Assembly (NCBI GenBank): GCA_041678005.1
Contig: JBAYOW010000034.1
Location: 1 to 22,133 of the forward strand
Length of the DNA stretch: 22,133 nucleotides
Direction of reading: 5' to 3'
DNA from: Sulfurivermis sp041678005
Lineage (GTDB): Bacteria; Pseudomonadota; Gammaproteobacteria; Thiohalomonadales; Thiohalomonadaceae
In this document: positions 13,137 through 20,809 of the stretch, in pieces
Position numbering within the stretch: position 1 is the first letter of the stretch
Layout: each line of letters opens with the position of its first letter
Notes under the pieces: model-generated
What the model was told of the DNA's origin: nothing
What the model saw: only the letters and a program-made list of their open reading frames with translations
Databases searched by the model: none
Made by a program: the position numbers and the translations under genes

Positions 13137-13667
13137 ATGGCCCTGCTTGAATTACTTACCTATCCAGACGAACGCTTAAAGCAACTATCGCAGACAGTGG
13201 AGAGTTTTGAGGCTGGGCTGCAACAATTTCTTACAGACCTGACAGATACCATGTTGTCTGGGCCAGGTGGTATTGGTATCGCCGCGCCTCAAGTGGCAAA
13301 TTTTCAGCGTATTGTCATTGTGGACTGCTCGCTCACACGTAAGCCCGTACCCAATCATGGCCGCCTGCTCATCATCAATCCTGAGATCATCGCCTGGGAA
13401 GGCATGGCCAGTGGCAGGGAAGGCTGCATGTCAGTGCCAGACTTTACCGGCAACGTTATTCGTGCCGAGGCCATTACCCTGAGTTATCAGGATGCCAAGG
13501 GACAGAAACAACAACTTGATGCCGAGGGCTATGAAGCTCGCGCCATTCAACATGAGATCGATCACCTGGATGGCAAGCTGTTTCTCGACCGCCTTGTCAG
13601 CCGTCACAACGACCTTTTCAGCCGTAAGGTATATCAGAATAACAAGGCAAAAAAACCGGCTGCTTGA
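13137..13667 (+). CDS. def: Peptide deformylase
   Basis: A 176-residue zinc/iron metallohydrolase that removes the formyl group from nascent proteins. Its three motifs are GIGIAAPQ (canonical GxGLAAxQ, with Ile for Leu), EGCMSVP (canonical EGCLS, metal-ligand Cys, Met for Leu) and HEIDHLDGKLF (HExxH metal site). N-terminal LLELLTYPDERLKQLSQTV is typical. ATG 13137 is taken as start, with GAGGGG six bases upstream; a TTG at 13122 overlapping the previous stop is less likely. It is not next to fmt, the usual partner of the main def gene, so it may be a second copy, which cannot be decided here. The ACT gene lies immediately upstream and clpB follows after 146 bases. Confidence 0.93.
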   Translation: MALLELLTYPDERLKQLSQTVESFEAGLQQFLTDLTDTMLSGPGGIGIAAPQVANFQRIVIVDCSLTRKPVPNHGRLLIINPEIIAWEGMASGREGCMSVPDFTGNVIRAEAITLSYQDAKGQKQQLDAEGYEARAIQHEIDHLDGKLFLDRLVSRHNDLFSRKVYQNNKAKKPAA

Positions 13668-13742
13668 GCTGGTGCACGCATACTTGCCAACCACAATATA
13701 AGCCTGGCTTTAGTCCGACACGGCGTCGATTGCTGCTGTATG

Positions 13743-13771
13743 CTTGAAGCTCTGCAATACTGTCCCCATCT
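13743..13771 (+). promoter_or_regulatory. Sigma-32 (RpoH) heat-shock promoter of clpB
   Basis: CTTGAAG (13743-13749) and CCCCATCT (13764-13771) are separated by 14 bases. This matches the heat-shock consensus CTTGAAA - 13 to 15 - CCCCATnT at nearly every position. Transcription would begin near 13778, giving a leader of about 35 bases before the clpB ATG. Its position before a classical RpoH target supports it strongly. Confidence 0.85.
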
Positions 13772-13813
13772 TTGGGGTTATCTGCAATTATTGACTTCAA
13801 GAGGTGGCTTGAC

Positions 13814-16390
13814 ATGCGCATGGATAAACTAACGACTCGTTTTCAGACCGCGCTACAGGATGCGCAGAGTCTGGCGGTAGGGCGTGATCATCAATTCATT
13901 GAACCTTTGCATATGCTGATGGCCTTGCTCAATCAGCAAGGTGGAACAGCACGACACTTGCTCAGTCAGGCTGGTGCAAATGTGAACGCCTTGCGTTCTG
14001 CCCTGGACGAAGCTCTGGATCGCCTACCCTCGGTGCAAGGGGTCGGTGGCGATGTCCAAGTATCCAATGCAATGATCAATCTGCTCAATCTTACCGACAA
14101 GCTAGCACAGCAACGTAAGGATAGTTACATCTCCTCAGAGCTTTTTATCCTGGCGGCGGTGGATGCAAAAGATGAGCTAGGCAATTTATTGCGCAAGCAT
14201 GGCGCCAGCAAAAGCGCTTTGGAACAGGCAATAGATAATCTGCGTGGTGGCGAGAAAGTAGACGATCCAGGCGCGGAAGAACAGCGACAGGCACTAGAAA
14301 AATACACCATAGACCTGACCGAAAGAGCTGAGCAAGGCAAGGTTGACCCAGTGATTGGTCGTGATGATGAAATCCGCCGCACCGTGCAAATTCTGCAGCG
14401 ACGTACGAAAAACAATCCAGTGCTTATCGGTGCTCCTGGCGTGGGTAAGACCGCCATTGTCGAGGGGCTGGCTTTGCGCATCGTCAATGGCGAAGTACCG
14501 GAAGGCATCAAGGATAAGCGTCTGTTGTCACTAGATATGGGAGCACTGATTGCCGGAGCAAAATACCGTGGTGAATTTGAAGAGCGCCTCAAGGCAGTAT
14601 TGAACGATCTGGCCAAGCAGGAAGGCCAGATTATTTTGTTTATCGACGAACTGCACACCATGGTTGGCGCGGGCAAGGCCGAGGGTGCGATGGATGCCGG
14701 CAATATGTTGAAGCCAGCCCTGGCGCGCGGTGAGTTGCATTGTATCGGCGCGACTACGCTGGATGAATATCGCCAATACATAGAAAAGGATGCAGCCCTG
14801 GAACGCCGTTTTCAGAAAGTGTTAGTGGATGAGCCGACGGTGGAAGATACCATCGCCATCCTGCGCGGCCTGAAGGAAAAATATGAAGTTCATCATGGTG
14901 TCGAGATAACTGATCCTGCGATTGTTGCCGCTGCAACACTGTCGCATCGCTATATCACTGACCGTCAATTGCCGGACAAGGCTATTGATCTGATGGATGA
15001 GGCCGCCTCACACATACGCATGGAGATAGACTCCAAACCGGAGAGTATGGACAGACTCGACCGTCGCCTGATTCAACTTAAGATAGAACGCGAAGCCTTG
15101 AAAAAAGAAGATGATGAGGCCTCACGCAAACGTCTGGCCGTTCTGGAAGAAGACATCACACGACAGGAAAAGGAATCCGCCGATCTGGAGGAGATCTGGA
15201 AGTCAGAGAAGCTGGCCGTACAGGGTGCACAACACATCAAAGAAGAGCTTGACCGTGCTCGTATGGAACTGGAAACAGCACGGCGCGCCGGCGATCTGGC
15301 GCGTATGTCGGAACTGCAATATGGCCGTATTCCAGATCTGGAAAAATCACTGGAAATGGCTCAGCTAGTCGAGTTGCAGGAAACGAAATTGCTGCGCACC
15401 AAGGTCACTGATGAGGAGATCGCTGATGTCGTCTCCAAGTGGACAGGTATTCCGGTAAGCAAGATGCTCGAAGGTGAGCGAGATAAATTGTTGCATATGG
15501 AAGATTCCTTGCATCAACGTGTGATCGGTCAGGATGAGGCAGTAAGTGCCGTGGCCGATGCTATTCGTCGCTCGCGTGCCGGGCTATCCGACCCCAATCG
15601 CCCCAATGGCTCTTTCCTGTTTCTCGGTCCCACCGGTGTGGGCAAGACCGAGCTGTCCAAGGCGCTGGCAGAGTTTTTGTTTGACACTGACACTGCCATG
15701 GTGCGCATCGATATGTCCGAGTTCATGGAGAAGCATTCAGTTGCACGACTGATCGGCGCACCGCCTGGTTATGTTGGTTATGAGGAAGGCGGCTATCTCA
15801 CAGAGCTGGTGCGGCGCAAGCCTTATTCCGTGATCCTGATGGATGAGATAGAGAAAGCACACTCTGATGTCTTCAATATATTGTTGCAGGTGCTTGATGA
15901 TGGTCGTCTGACTGATGGCCAGGGGCGTACCGTTGATTTTCGTAATACGGTGATCGTGATGACCTCCAATCTTGGCTCGCAACTCATTCAGGAAATGGCG
16001 GGCAAGGAGCGTTATCAGGAGATGAAGTCTGCGGTGATGGAAGTTGTCGGCGAGTATTTTAGGCCGGAATTCATCAAACGTGTCGATGAGGTGGTGGTAT
16101 TCCATCCACTGGCCCTCGAACAGATCCATAGCATCGCCAATATCCAGATCGAGTATCTGCGCAAGCGTCTTGCCGACCGTGAGATGGAACTGGAGCTCTC
16201 TGCAGCGGCCCTGGATAGGCTGGCCGAGGCTGGTTTTGAGCCGGTGTATGGTGCGCGTCCGTTGAAACGCGCCATCCAGCAACAGATCGAAAATCCACTC
16301 GCACAGGCTATCCTCGCTGGTCAGTTCCTGCCTGGCGACACGATACGTGTGGATGTGCAGGATGATGAAATGGTGTTTGGCAAGGCATAA
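13814..16390 (+). CDS. clpB: ATP-dependent disaggregase ClpB
   Basis: An 858-residue Hsp100 chaperone (E. coli ClpB has 857) that threads proteins out of aggregates with DnaK. ATG 13814 gives MRMDKLTTRFQTALQDAQ, aligned with E. coli MRLDRLTNKFQ; AGAGGTGG lies about eight bases upstream. The TTG at 13772 is inside the promoter and is rejected. Domains: N-terminal substrate domain (1-145), AAA1 with Walker A GAPGVGKT (206-213) and Walker B ILFIDE (about 275), the coiled-coil middle domain (about 400-525, KEDDEASRKRLAVLEEDITRQEKE...), and AAA2 with GPTGVGKT (about 606) and the pore loop GYVGYEEGG. All key residues are present. It is driven by the RpoH-type promoter at 13743-13771. A possible terminator follows. 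Confidence 0.98.
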   Translation: MRMDKLTTRFQTALQDAQSLAVGRDHQFIEPLHMLMALLNQQGGTARHLLSQAGANVNALRSALDEALDRLPSVQGVGGDVQVSNAMINLLNLTDKLAQQRKDSYISSELFILAAVDAKDELGNLLRKHGASKSALEQAIDNLRGGEKVDDPGAEEQRQALEKYTIDLTERAEQGKVDPVIGRDDEIRRTVQILQRRTKNNPVLIGAPGVGKTAIVEGLALRIVNGEVPEGIKDKRLLSLDMGALIAGAKYRGEFEERLKAVLNDLAKQEGQIILFIDELHTMVGAGKAEGAMDAGNMLKPALARGELHCIGATTLDEYRQYIEKDAALERRFQKVLVDEPTVEDTIAILRGLKEKYEVHHGVEITDPAIVAAATLSHRYITDRQLPDKAIDLMDEAASHIRMEIDSKPESMDRLDRRLIQLKIEREALKKEDDEASRKRLAVLEEDITRQEKESADLEEIWKSEKLAVQGAQHIKEELDRARMELETARRAGDLARMSELQYGRIPDLEKSLEMAQLVELQETKLLRTKVTDEEIADVVSKWTGIPVSKMLEGERDKLLHMEDSLHQRVIGQDEAVSAVADAIRRSRAGLSDPNRPNGSFLFLGPTGVGKTELSKALAEFLFDTDTAMVRIDMSEFMEKHSVARLIGAPPGYVGYEEGGYLTELVRRKPYSVILMDEIEKAHSDVFNILLQVLDDGRLTDGQGRTVDFRNTVIVMTSNLGSQLIQEMAGKERYQEMKSAVMEVVGEYFRPEFIKRVDEVVVFHPLALEQIHSIANIQIEYLRKRLADREMELELSAAALDRLAEAGFEPVYGARPLKRAIQQQIENPLAQAILAGQFLPGDTIRVDVQDDEMVFGKA

Positions 16391-16405
16391 AATGCAGGGT
16401 GTATA

Positions 16406-16428
16406 TGTCCAGGGATGGACAGCTTTTT
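16406..16428 (+). terminator. Candidate rho-independent terminator of clpB
   Basis: TGTCCA (16406-16411) pairs with TGGACA (16416-16421) around a GGGA loop and is followed by GCTTTTTG. It lies 16 bases after the clpB stop. The stem is only six base pairs, so it is modest. Confidence 0.45.
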
Positions 16429-16476
16429 GTGCAGGCAAGACACCTGCTCTGCCACACACTCCGTCAGGCTAAAATC

Positions 16477-17247
16477 TCAAGGCACAACTACCACGGCGCT
16501 TAAACCAGCACGCAGTTGCATGTTTACCGGATAGCTAAATACTACATCCACGGCATAATGCGGCTTGCCACCGCCTGTCGCTATCGGCTCCATGCCGATG
16601 CGCTGCAACTTGCCCTGAAACACCTTGTCCTGAATGCGTACCTGCGCGTCCATGCCGATCCTCAGCGTGGCCAATTCCTGATCTGCTACTTCAATACGCG
16701 CCAACATGCGGCCGGTCTCGGCCAATACCATCAAAGGAAAACTTTGCCAGCGCGTCACTACTGTCTCGCCTGACTCAGCCTGGCGCTGTAATATCACTCC
16801 AGCAAATGGCGCCTTCAGCTGACTGTATTCAAGATTCAGTCGCGCCAAAGTCTGCGCTGTCTCAGCTGCCACTAAATCAGCCTGCGCCTGACTGACGGCG
16901 ATCCTGGCCAACTGCAACTCGTGCTCAGCCAGCAAGGTGCGCTCATACATTTCGACTACCCGCTCCAGTTCACGCTTGGCCTCAGCCAATGTTTCACGAT
17001 GGCTAGCCACTTGCGCTTCGGCCTTTTTCACCAAGGAACTGAAACCCCGGTCATCAAGCTGTAGCAGAACCTGTCCCTGTTTGACCAGATCACCAGCATC
17101 AACCGCCACCTTGCTTATCACACCAGATACTGGCGTACTCAATTCCACTCGTTGCAGCCAATGCAGGGTTCCTGTCCATTCTGCTGCCCGCACGCCAGCG
17201 GCAAACAACAGGATGAATACTGCCAGCAAGCTCTGTAACTTATTCAT
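16477..17247 (-). CDS. Periplasmic adaptor (HlyD/RND membrane fusion) subunit
   Basis: A 256-residue adaptor protein with signal peptide (MNKLQSLLAVFILLFAAGVR, cleavage near Ala21-Ala22). A split biotinyl-lipoyl domain (VSGVISKVAVDAGDLVKQGQVLLQLDD and LEYSQLKAPFAGVILQRQAESGETV) flanks a short alpha-hairpin (about 70-135). A beta-barrel follows (MLARIEVADQELATLRIGMDAQVRI). It is short for the family and has little C-terminal membrane-proximal domain. ATG 17247 is chosen because GAGG lies seven bases upstream; ATG 17253, overlapping the tolC stop, has only one base of spacing. It is the last gene of the TlpA-Trx-TolC-adaptor operon. No inner-membrane pump follows: clpB ends convergently 86 bases away. 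Confidence 0.88.
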   Translation of the reverse strand: MNKLQSLLAVFILLFAAGVRAAEWTGTLHWLQRVELSTPVSGVISKVAVDAGDLVKQGQVLLQLDDRGFSSLVKKAEAQVASHRETLAEAKRELERVVEMYERTLLAEHELQLARIAVSQAQADLVAAETAQTLARLNLEYSQLKAPFAGVILQRQAESGETVVTRWQSFPLMVLAETGRMLARIEVADQELATLRIGMDAQVRIQDKVFQGKLQRIGMEPIATGGGKPHYAVDVVFSYPVNMQLRAGLSAVVVVP

Positions 17248-17249
17248 TC

Positions 17250-18551
17250 TCATTCCTCACCCATCTGCAACGCCCCGCCTGTCAGGGCATCCATACGCTC
17301 CCAGACCAGCGCGGTGGTAAAGCGCACATTAAGCTCGTCTAGTTGTGCTTTAGTCAGGCGCACCATCGCATCGCCAAGATCTGCCTGCACTTCCATCTCA
17401 TAAAGCGTACGGCTACGGTCTAAATACATATCACTGAACTCTTGCTGTGCAAGACTGCGTTGGTAATCAACACGCAAGGTACTCAGCTCCACCCATCGCT
17501 CCAATACCATCTGCTGCAAACTGCGCTCGGCCTCGGCCAATTCCGCCCGTACACGGTATAATTCTGCCTGCGCTCGTGCGATAGATGAGTTGGTGCTGCC
17601 GCCATCATATAGAGGTATATCCAGATAAAGACTGGCGCGACGTTTGTCGTTCGAACCCATGGAGCGTGAATACTCAGCGGCCTCCAGCTCGCCACTGAGA
17701 CGTGGGCGACGGCCGGCATAGGCTGCTGTCAGTCGCAGCTCAGCGGCCTCAGCGCGCTTGCGCAGTGCCTGTAGACGTGGGTTGTCTGCCTGGGCTTTGC
17801 TCAGTAATAACTCATATTCAGGCAGTTCGCGCTGCAATTGCGGCAACTCAGGCTGCACCAGATTGGCTGGCAGTTGTCCAGGCCGATTGAGGGCAATGGC
17901 CAACTGCGCCCGCGCTACCCGCATACGCTGCTGGCTTATGGATCGCATATACAAGGCATGCTGATATTTATTTTCCATCGCCAGTATATCCAGATCGGAA
18001 ACACTGCCCAGTTCATGACGATTACGTAATTTATCTAACGAAACATAGGCCTCTGCCATAGCCTCATTGTCACGGGCAAATTCCATATCAGCACGCAAGA
18101 CATCAAAATAACGTTGCATAATTTCAATACGACGTTGTCGAGTTCGATCCAGATAAAGGTATTCGTGTCCTGCCAGCTCGGTTTTTGCCGCCGTCTGATA
18201 TGCGCTGCTACGACCAAAGTCATAAAGATTTTTGCTCACTGTCAGACTCATCAGGTGATCATCACGGTCACGGGTGACAGCTCTATCTGATGGTTCCACC
18301 TTGCGCGCCCGGCCGTGCAACCAGATATTGATGCCATCCTGTGCCTCTGCCGCCAGCTCATCGGCATGCGCCAACTCCACCTCGGCCTGTGCCTGCTGCA
18401 TTGTTGGATCCATTTCTTCCGCAAGCACCAAGGCCTGCTCCAGCGTTAGTGGCTCAGGCAAGGCGGCAAAATCTTCCCCGGCAAAGGAAAGTTTGCTCAG
18501 TACTGCCAGACTCAAAAATACAAAAATAGTGATGGATTTAGCAGGCTGCAT
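17250..18551 (-). CDS. TolC family outer-membrane efflux protein
   Basis: A 433-residue outer-membrane channel with a signal peptide (MQPAKSITIFVFLSLAVLSK, cleavage near residue 24). It has the OEP duplication: LTLEQALVLAEEMDPTMQQAQAEVELA at the N-terminus, and a second repeat with PLYDGGSTNSSIARAQAEL and long amphipathic helices rich in Ala, Glu, Gln and Arg. Such proteins form trimeric channels through which adaptor-linked pumps export substrates. ATG 18551 is preferred over the upstream in-frame start at 18623, which would overlap the thioredoxin gene by about 60 bases and precede the signal peptide with a charged extension. The gap to the upstream gene is 10 bases, and the downstream adaptor starts two bases after the TolC stop, so this is one operon. 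Confidence 0.92.
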   Translation of the reverse strand: MQPAKSITIFVFLSLAVLSKLSFAGEDFAALPEPLTLEQALVLAEEMDPTMQQAQAEVELAHADELAAEAQDGINIWLHGRARKVEPSDRAVTRDRDDHLMSLTVSKNLYDFGRSSAYQTAAKTELAGHEYLYLDRTRQRRIEIMQRYFDVLRADMEFARDNEAMAEAYVSLDKLRNRHELGSVSDLDILAMENKYQHALYMRSISQQRMRVARAQLAIALNRPGQLPANLVQPELPQLQRELPEYELLLSKAQADNPRLQALRKRAEAAELRLTAAYAGRRPRLSGELEAAEYSRSMGSNDKRRASLYLDIPLYDGGSTNSSIARAQAELYRVRAELAEAERSLQQMVLERWVELSTLRVDYQRSLAQQEFSDMYLDRSRTLYEMEVQADLGDAMVRLTKAQLDELNVRFTTALVWERMDALTGGALQMGEE

Positions 18552-18561
18552 GGATGATAGT

Positions 18562-19092
18562 TTATCTTTTGAGGTGCTCACGCTTATACACAATGAATTT
18601 TTGTTCTTTATACGCCCCATCAACTATGAATTTTCCCATCAGCAAAAACTCATCGACACCTGATGTGCGACCGGTATGGCGAAAGATTTCCTTGCCAGTC
18701 AGATCATAAAAGGCAATTACCGGCGTGGCGCGAACACGAGCCAACTTGGCAAAATCCTTTTGTTTTATTTCCTGGCCAGAAAAATCCTGGATCTCGATAT
18801 CACCCTCGATATCCACCATGAAATTACGGAAATGTTCACGATAAAAATCCTGCACTTCTGGTTGATTGAGCACATTCTCTTTCATGAACTGGCAAAAGGG
18901 GCAATCATCCATTTCATAGAACAATAGTATTCCCTGTTTGTCTTCCTCTCGTGCCTGCTCAAGCTCTTCGGCGAAATCACCAAAGGTCTCGTGAAAAAAA
19001 TGACTCAGCGGATCCAGGCCCGCAGCAGCCATCAACTGGCTACTGGCCAAGAGCGACAATACGCAGAAAACCAAGCTAAACAAACGCCGCAT
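18562..19092 (-). CDS. Periplasmic thioredoxin-fold protein (SoxW-like), CPFC active site
   Basis: A 176-residue exported thioredoxin-like protein. ATG 19092 gives a clear signal peptide (MRRLFSLVFCVLSLLASSQL, cleavage near Ala22-Ala24) with GGAGG eight bases upstream; the ATG at 19110 lies before that ribosome site and is rejected. The fold shows GILLFYEMDDCPFCQFMKE (Cys64-Pro-Phe-Cys67), an acidic insertion with VDIEGDIEIQDF, and the cis-Pro loop RATPVIAFYDLTGKEIFRHTG. CPFC with a long insertion resembles SoxW and related periplasmic thiol reductases rather than cytoplasmic thioredoxin (CGPC). Its partner is unknown. It lies 32 bases after the TlpA-like gene and 10 before tolC, so it is probably cotranscribed with both. 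Confidence 0.87.
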   Translation of the reverse strand: MRRLFSLVFCVLSLLASSQLMAAAGLDPLSHFFHETFGDFAEELEQAREEDKQGILLFYEMDDCPFCQFMKENVLNQPEVQDFYREHFRNFMVDIEGDIEIQDFSGQEIKQKDFAKLARVRATPVIAFYDLTGKEIFRHTGRTSGVDEFLLMGKFIVDGAYKEQKFIVYKREHLKR

Positions 19093-19124
19093 AGCCACCA
19101 CCTCCGTCATACTGAAATCTCAGG

Positions 19125-19580
19125 CTACTTATTATTCTGCATGAATTCTTCAATACCAGCAGCAGTCACCGCGCCAGTTTGCTTGGCTACCAAACGGCCA
19201 TCGGGTGCCACCAGAAATGTCGTGGGCAAGCCACGCACAGGTGCCACATTTGCCGTTGCTGCTGTATCCTGGAAAACTGGATAAGAAATAAAATTCTCAT
19301 CGATAAATTTACGCAGCTTATTTTGCGTGATCTGCTCAGTGTTGATACCCAGCACCACGGCATCACTATCCTTGTGACGTTCATGAAAATCCACCAGCTC
19401 TGGCAGCTCTTCCAGGCATGGTGGACACCAGGTGGCCCAGTAATTAATGACCACCCATTTACCACGATAATCAGACATCTCATGCAATTTTCCATCCATA
19501 TCATGCAGACTGAAATTCGGATTGGCAAAGGCACCGGAAACCATAAATAGCAAGCTGAAAAACAATCCACTACACAACAC
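19125..19580 (-). CDS. TlpA/ResA-like periplasmic thiol-disulfide oxidoreductase
   Basis: A 151-residue protein of the TlpA/ResA/DsbE family. The GTG at 19580 is taken as start: a perfect GGAGG lies seven bases upstream and the product then opens with a signal sequence (MLCSGLFFSLLFMVSGAFA, cleavage about residue 19). The frame stays open upstream to 19787, but that part overlaps a terminator and the end of the LysM gene. The active site is NYWATWCPPCLEELPEL (Cys52, Cys55), with the family-typical strand VVLGINTEQ and the cis-Pro loop GLPTTFLVAPDG. It probably reduces or isomerises disulfides in the periplasm, perhaps for c-type cytochrome or metal-protein assembly. It is the first gene of a four-gene thiol/efflux operon. 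Confidence 0.92.
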   Translation of the reverse strand: MLCSGLFFSLLFMVSGAFANPNFSLHDMDGKLHEMSDYRGKWVVINYWATWCPPCLEELPELVDFHERHKDSDAVVLGINTEQITQNKLRKFIDENFISYPVFQDTAATANVAPVRGLPTTFLVAPDGRLVAKQTGAVTAAGIEEFMQNNK

Positions 19581-19587
19581 GATTTTT

Positions 19588-19592
19588 CCTCC
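19588..19592 (-). promoter_or_regulatory. GGAGG ribosome site that fixes the GTG start of the TlpA-like gene
   Basis: On the minus strand GGAGG is followed by a seven-base spacer (AAAAATC) and GTG at 19580. No ATG in the same frame has a comparable site, and the next upstream ATG candidates precede the terminator at 19690-19711. Confidence 0.8.
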
Positions 19593-19681
19593 AGGTAACA
19601 GATAGGTAGCGATAGCTAGACATCTTATTCCAACGGTTGTTCTGCAAGTACGCCAAATCCACTTGTAGAACAAATCATCCA

Positions 19682-19711
19682 CAAACGCAAAGAGCCCCTT
19701 GCGGGGCTCTT
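19682..19711 (-). terminator. Rho-independent terminator of the LysM lipoprotein gene
   Basis: On the minus strand a nine-base stem, AAGAGCCCC with GGGGCTCTT (19703-19711 with 19690-19698, loop GCAA), is followed by a moderately T-rich tail (TGCGTTTGT). It lies 25 bases after the LysM stop and separates it from the TlpA operon. Confidence 0.75.
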
Positions 19712-19735
19712 GCTTATTCATCAACAGCGGAGAAA

Positions 19736-20185
19736 TCAGCGAGCTAGATAGGCCTTGTCGCTTTCCTCCACCACACCCAGGGACCACGCGCCGCGCGTCT
19801 TGGCATGATGAATTGCCGCCTCGATATCGGAGCCTGAGGCAGAGCGATCGATATCGAATGCCTGGCCTGGATAAATAAGATCGGCGTCCTTGATCTTGTC
19901 GCGGTTTGCCTTATAGATCAGCGGCCACTGGTATGGATTACCGTAAATTTCTCCCTTGCCGGAGATATTCCACAGGTTGTCGCCACGCACTACTTCATAG
20001 CTGGTCACAACATCCTTAACTGGCGCAGGCTCAACTGCCTTGGGCGTTTCGGCAGGTGCAACAACTGGCTCGGCAACAACCGTCGGCTCTGCTGTCTCTT
20101 CTTTTGGCGTACTGGCGCAACCGACAGCAATTGTCAGCACCAGTGCGGCAAGACCGGAATACTTCAACTTATTCTTGATTTTCAT
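19736..20185 (-). CDS. LysM-domain lipoprotein
   Basis: A 149-residue lipoprotein. ATG 20185 is chosen because GGAG lies eight bases upstream; the nearer ATG at 20191 is only two bases from it. The signal sequence MKIKNKLKYSGLAALVLTIA ends in the lipobox AVGC with Cys23. A Pro/Glu/Val-rich linker (about 24-60) would reach across the periplasm. One LysM domain follows (about 62-112: TSYEVVRGDNLWNISG...YGNPYQWPLIYKANRDKIKDADLIYPGQAF). A short C-terminal helix (IEAAIHHAKTRGAW) ends the protein. It presumably anchors or senses peptidoglycan from the outer membrane. It is monocistronic, with a good terminator downstream. The specific role is not known. Confidence 0.92.
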   Translation of the reverse strand: MKIKNKLKYSGLAALVLTIAVGCASTPKEETAEPTVVAEPVVAPAETPKAVEPAPVKDVVTSYEVVRGDNLWNISGKGEIYGNPYQWPLIYKANRDKIKDADLIYPGQAFDIDRSASGSDIEAAIHHAKTRGAWSLGVVEESDKAYLAR

Positions 20186-20458
20186 GCTCATGGCTCCGTG
20201 CATTATCAAATATGTATATTCGCCCACAGGAATAATAGTAAATCTTAGAACAAGCTACCATTCCCTAAAAAAAGGGTCAAGCAAAACTGATGGTATTATC
20301 CATCATCCTAATCTGCCGAATTGCTGATAGGATCACATATTGCTGCTGCAGAAAAAAATATATGGCTTATACAAGCTGGCTTGCAGCCTGGATTTCGCTT
20401 TAAGTAAAAAGCACTAAACCACACCATCTCGTCCCCACAACCAAAACCACATTTAGCC
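20186..20458. other. Spacer between LysM gene and arsC-like gene
   Basis: A 273-base divergent spacer with no gene. It is A/T-rich near 20345-20370 and has a C/A-rich stretch (20415-20455) just before arsC. A TTGACC word on the minus strand (20280-20275) could be a -35 for the LysM gene, but its partner -10 is poor. No terminator or repeat is seen. Confidence 0.4.
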
Positions 20459-20809
20459 ATGACTGTCACCATTTATCACAATCCTCGCTGCTCAAAATCA
20501 CGGCAGACCTTGCAACTACTCGGCGAGCACGGCGTGCAGCCACAAGTTATCCACTATTTGGACACTCCTCCGAGTATCACTGAACTAGAGCATATACTTC
20601 AATTACTTGGTCTGGATCCACGCGATTTAATGCGCAAAAAAGAACCCGAATACAATATCTTAGGTCTGGACGATCAGTCGCTGAGTCGATCCGAACTGAT
20701 TGCCGTCATGGTACAACATCCGCGCCTCATTGAGCGCCCCATCATTATCAGCGGCAAACGTGACGTCATTGGTCGACCACCAGAAAAAATCCTGGAACTA
20801 ATAGCATGA
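20459..20809 (+). CDS. arsC: ArsC/YfgD-family reductase (arsenate reductase, glutaredoxin type)
   Basis: A 116-residue thioredoxin-fold protein of the ArsC family, cytoplasmic. The catalytic Cys11 lies in IYHNPRCSKSRQTL, and the C-terminal ERPIIISGKRDVIGRPPEKILEL is the ArsC signature (Arg residues for oxyanion binding). Length and sequence fit the YfgD subgroup (similar to E. coli YfgD) at least as well as the resistance ArsC, and no arsB, arsR or acr3 is nearby. A role in arsenate resistance is therefore not proved. Its ATG overlaps no other gene and has no visible Shine-Dalgarno; the leader is C/A-rich. Its stop overlaps wrbA by four bases (ATGA), so it heads a three-gene operon. Confidence 0.9.
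   Translation: MTVTIYHNPRCSKSRQTLQLLGEHGVQPQVIHYLDTPPSITELEHILQLLGLDPRDLMRKKEPEYNILGLDDQSLSRSELIAVMVQHPRLIERPIIISGKRDVIGRPPEKILELIA

Noticed and set aside
14125..14781. Long open frame (218 codons) on the minus strand inside clpB
   Set aside because: It lies fully antisense to a complete, well-conserved ClpB; its composition (Ser/Arg/Pro-rich) is that of a mirror frame and no domain is visible.
15737..16459. 240-codon minus-strand frame opposite the clpB 3' end
   Set aside because: Antisense shadow of the ClpB AAA2 domain; no motif, no ribosome site, and the coding signal belongs to the plus strand.
19581..19787. Upstream extension of the TlpA-like protein
   Set aside because: It would run through a strong terminator hairpin and overlap the LysM gene end; the GGAGG-GTG at 19580 with a signal sequence explains the start better.
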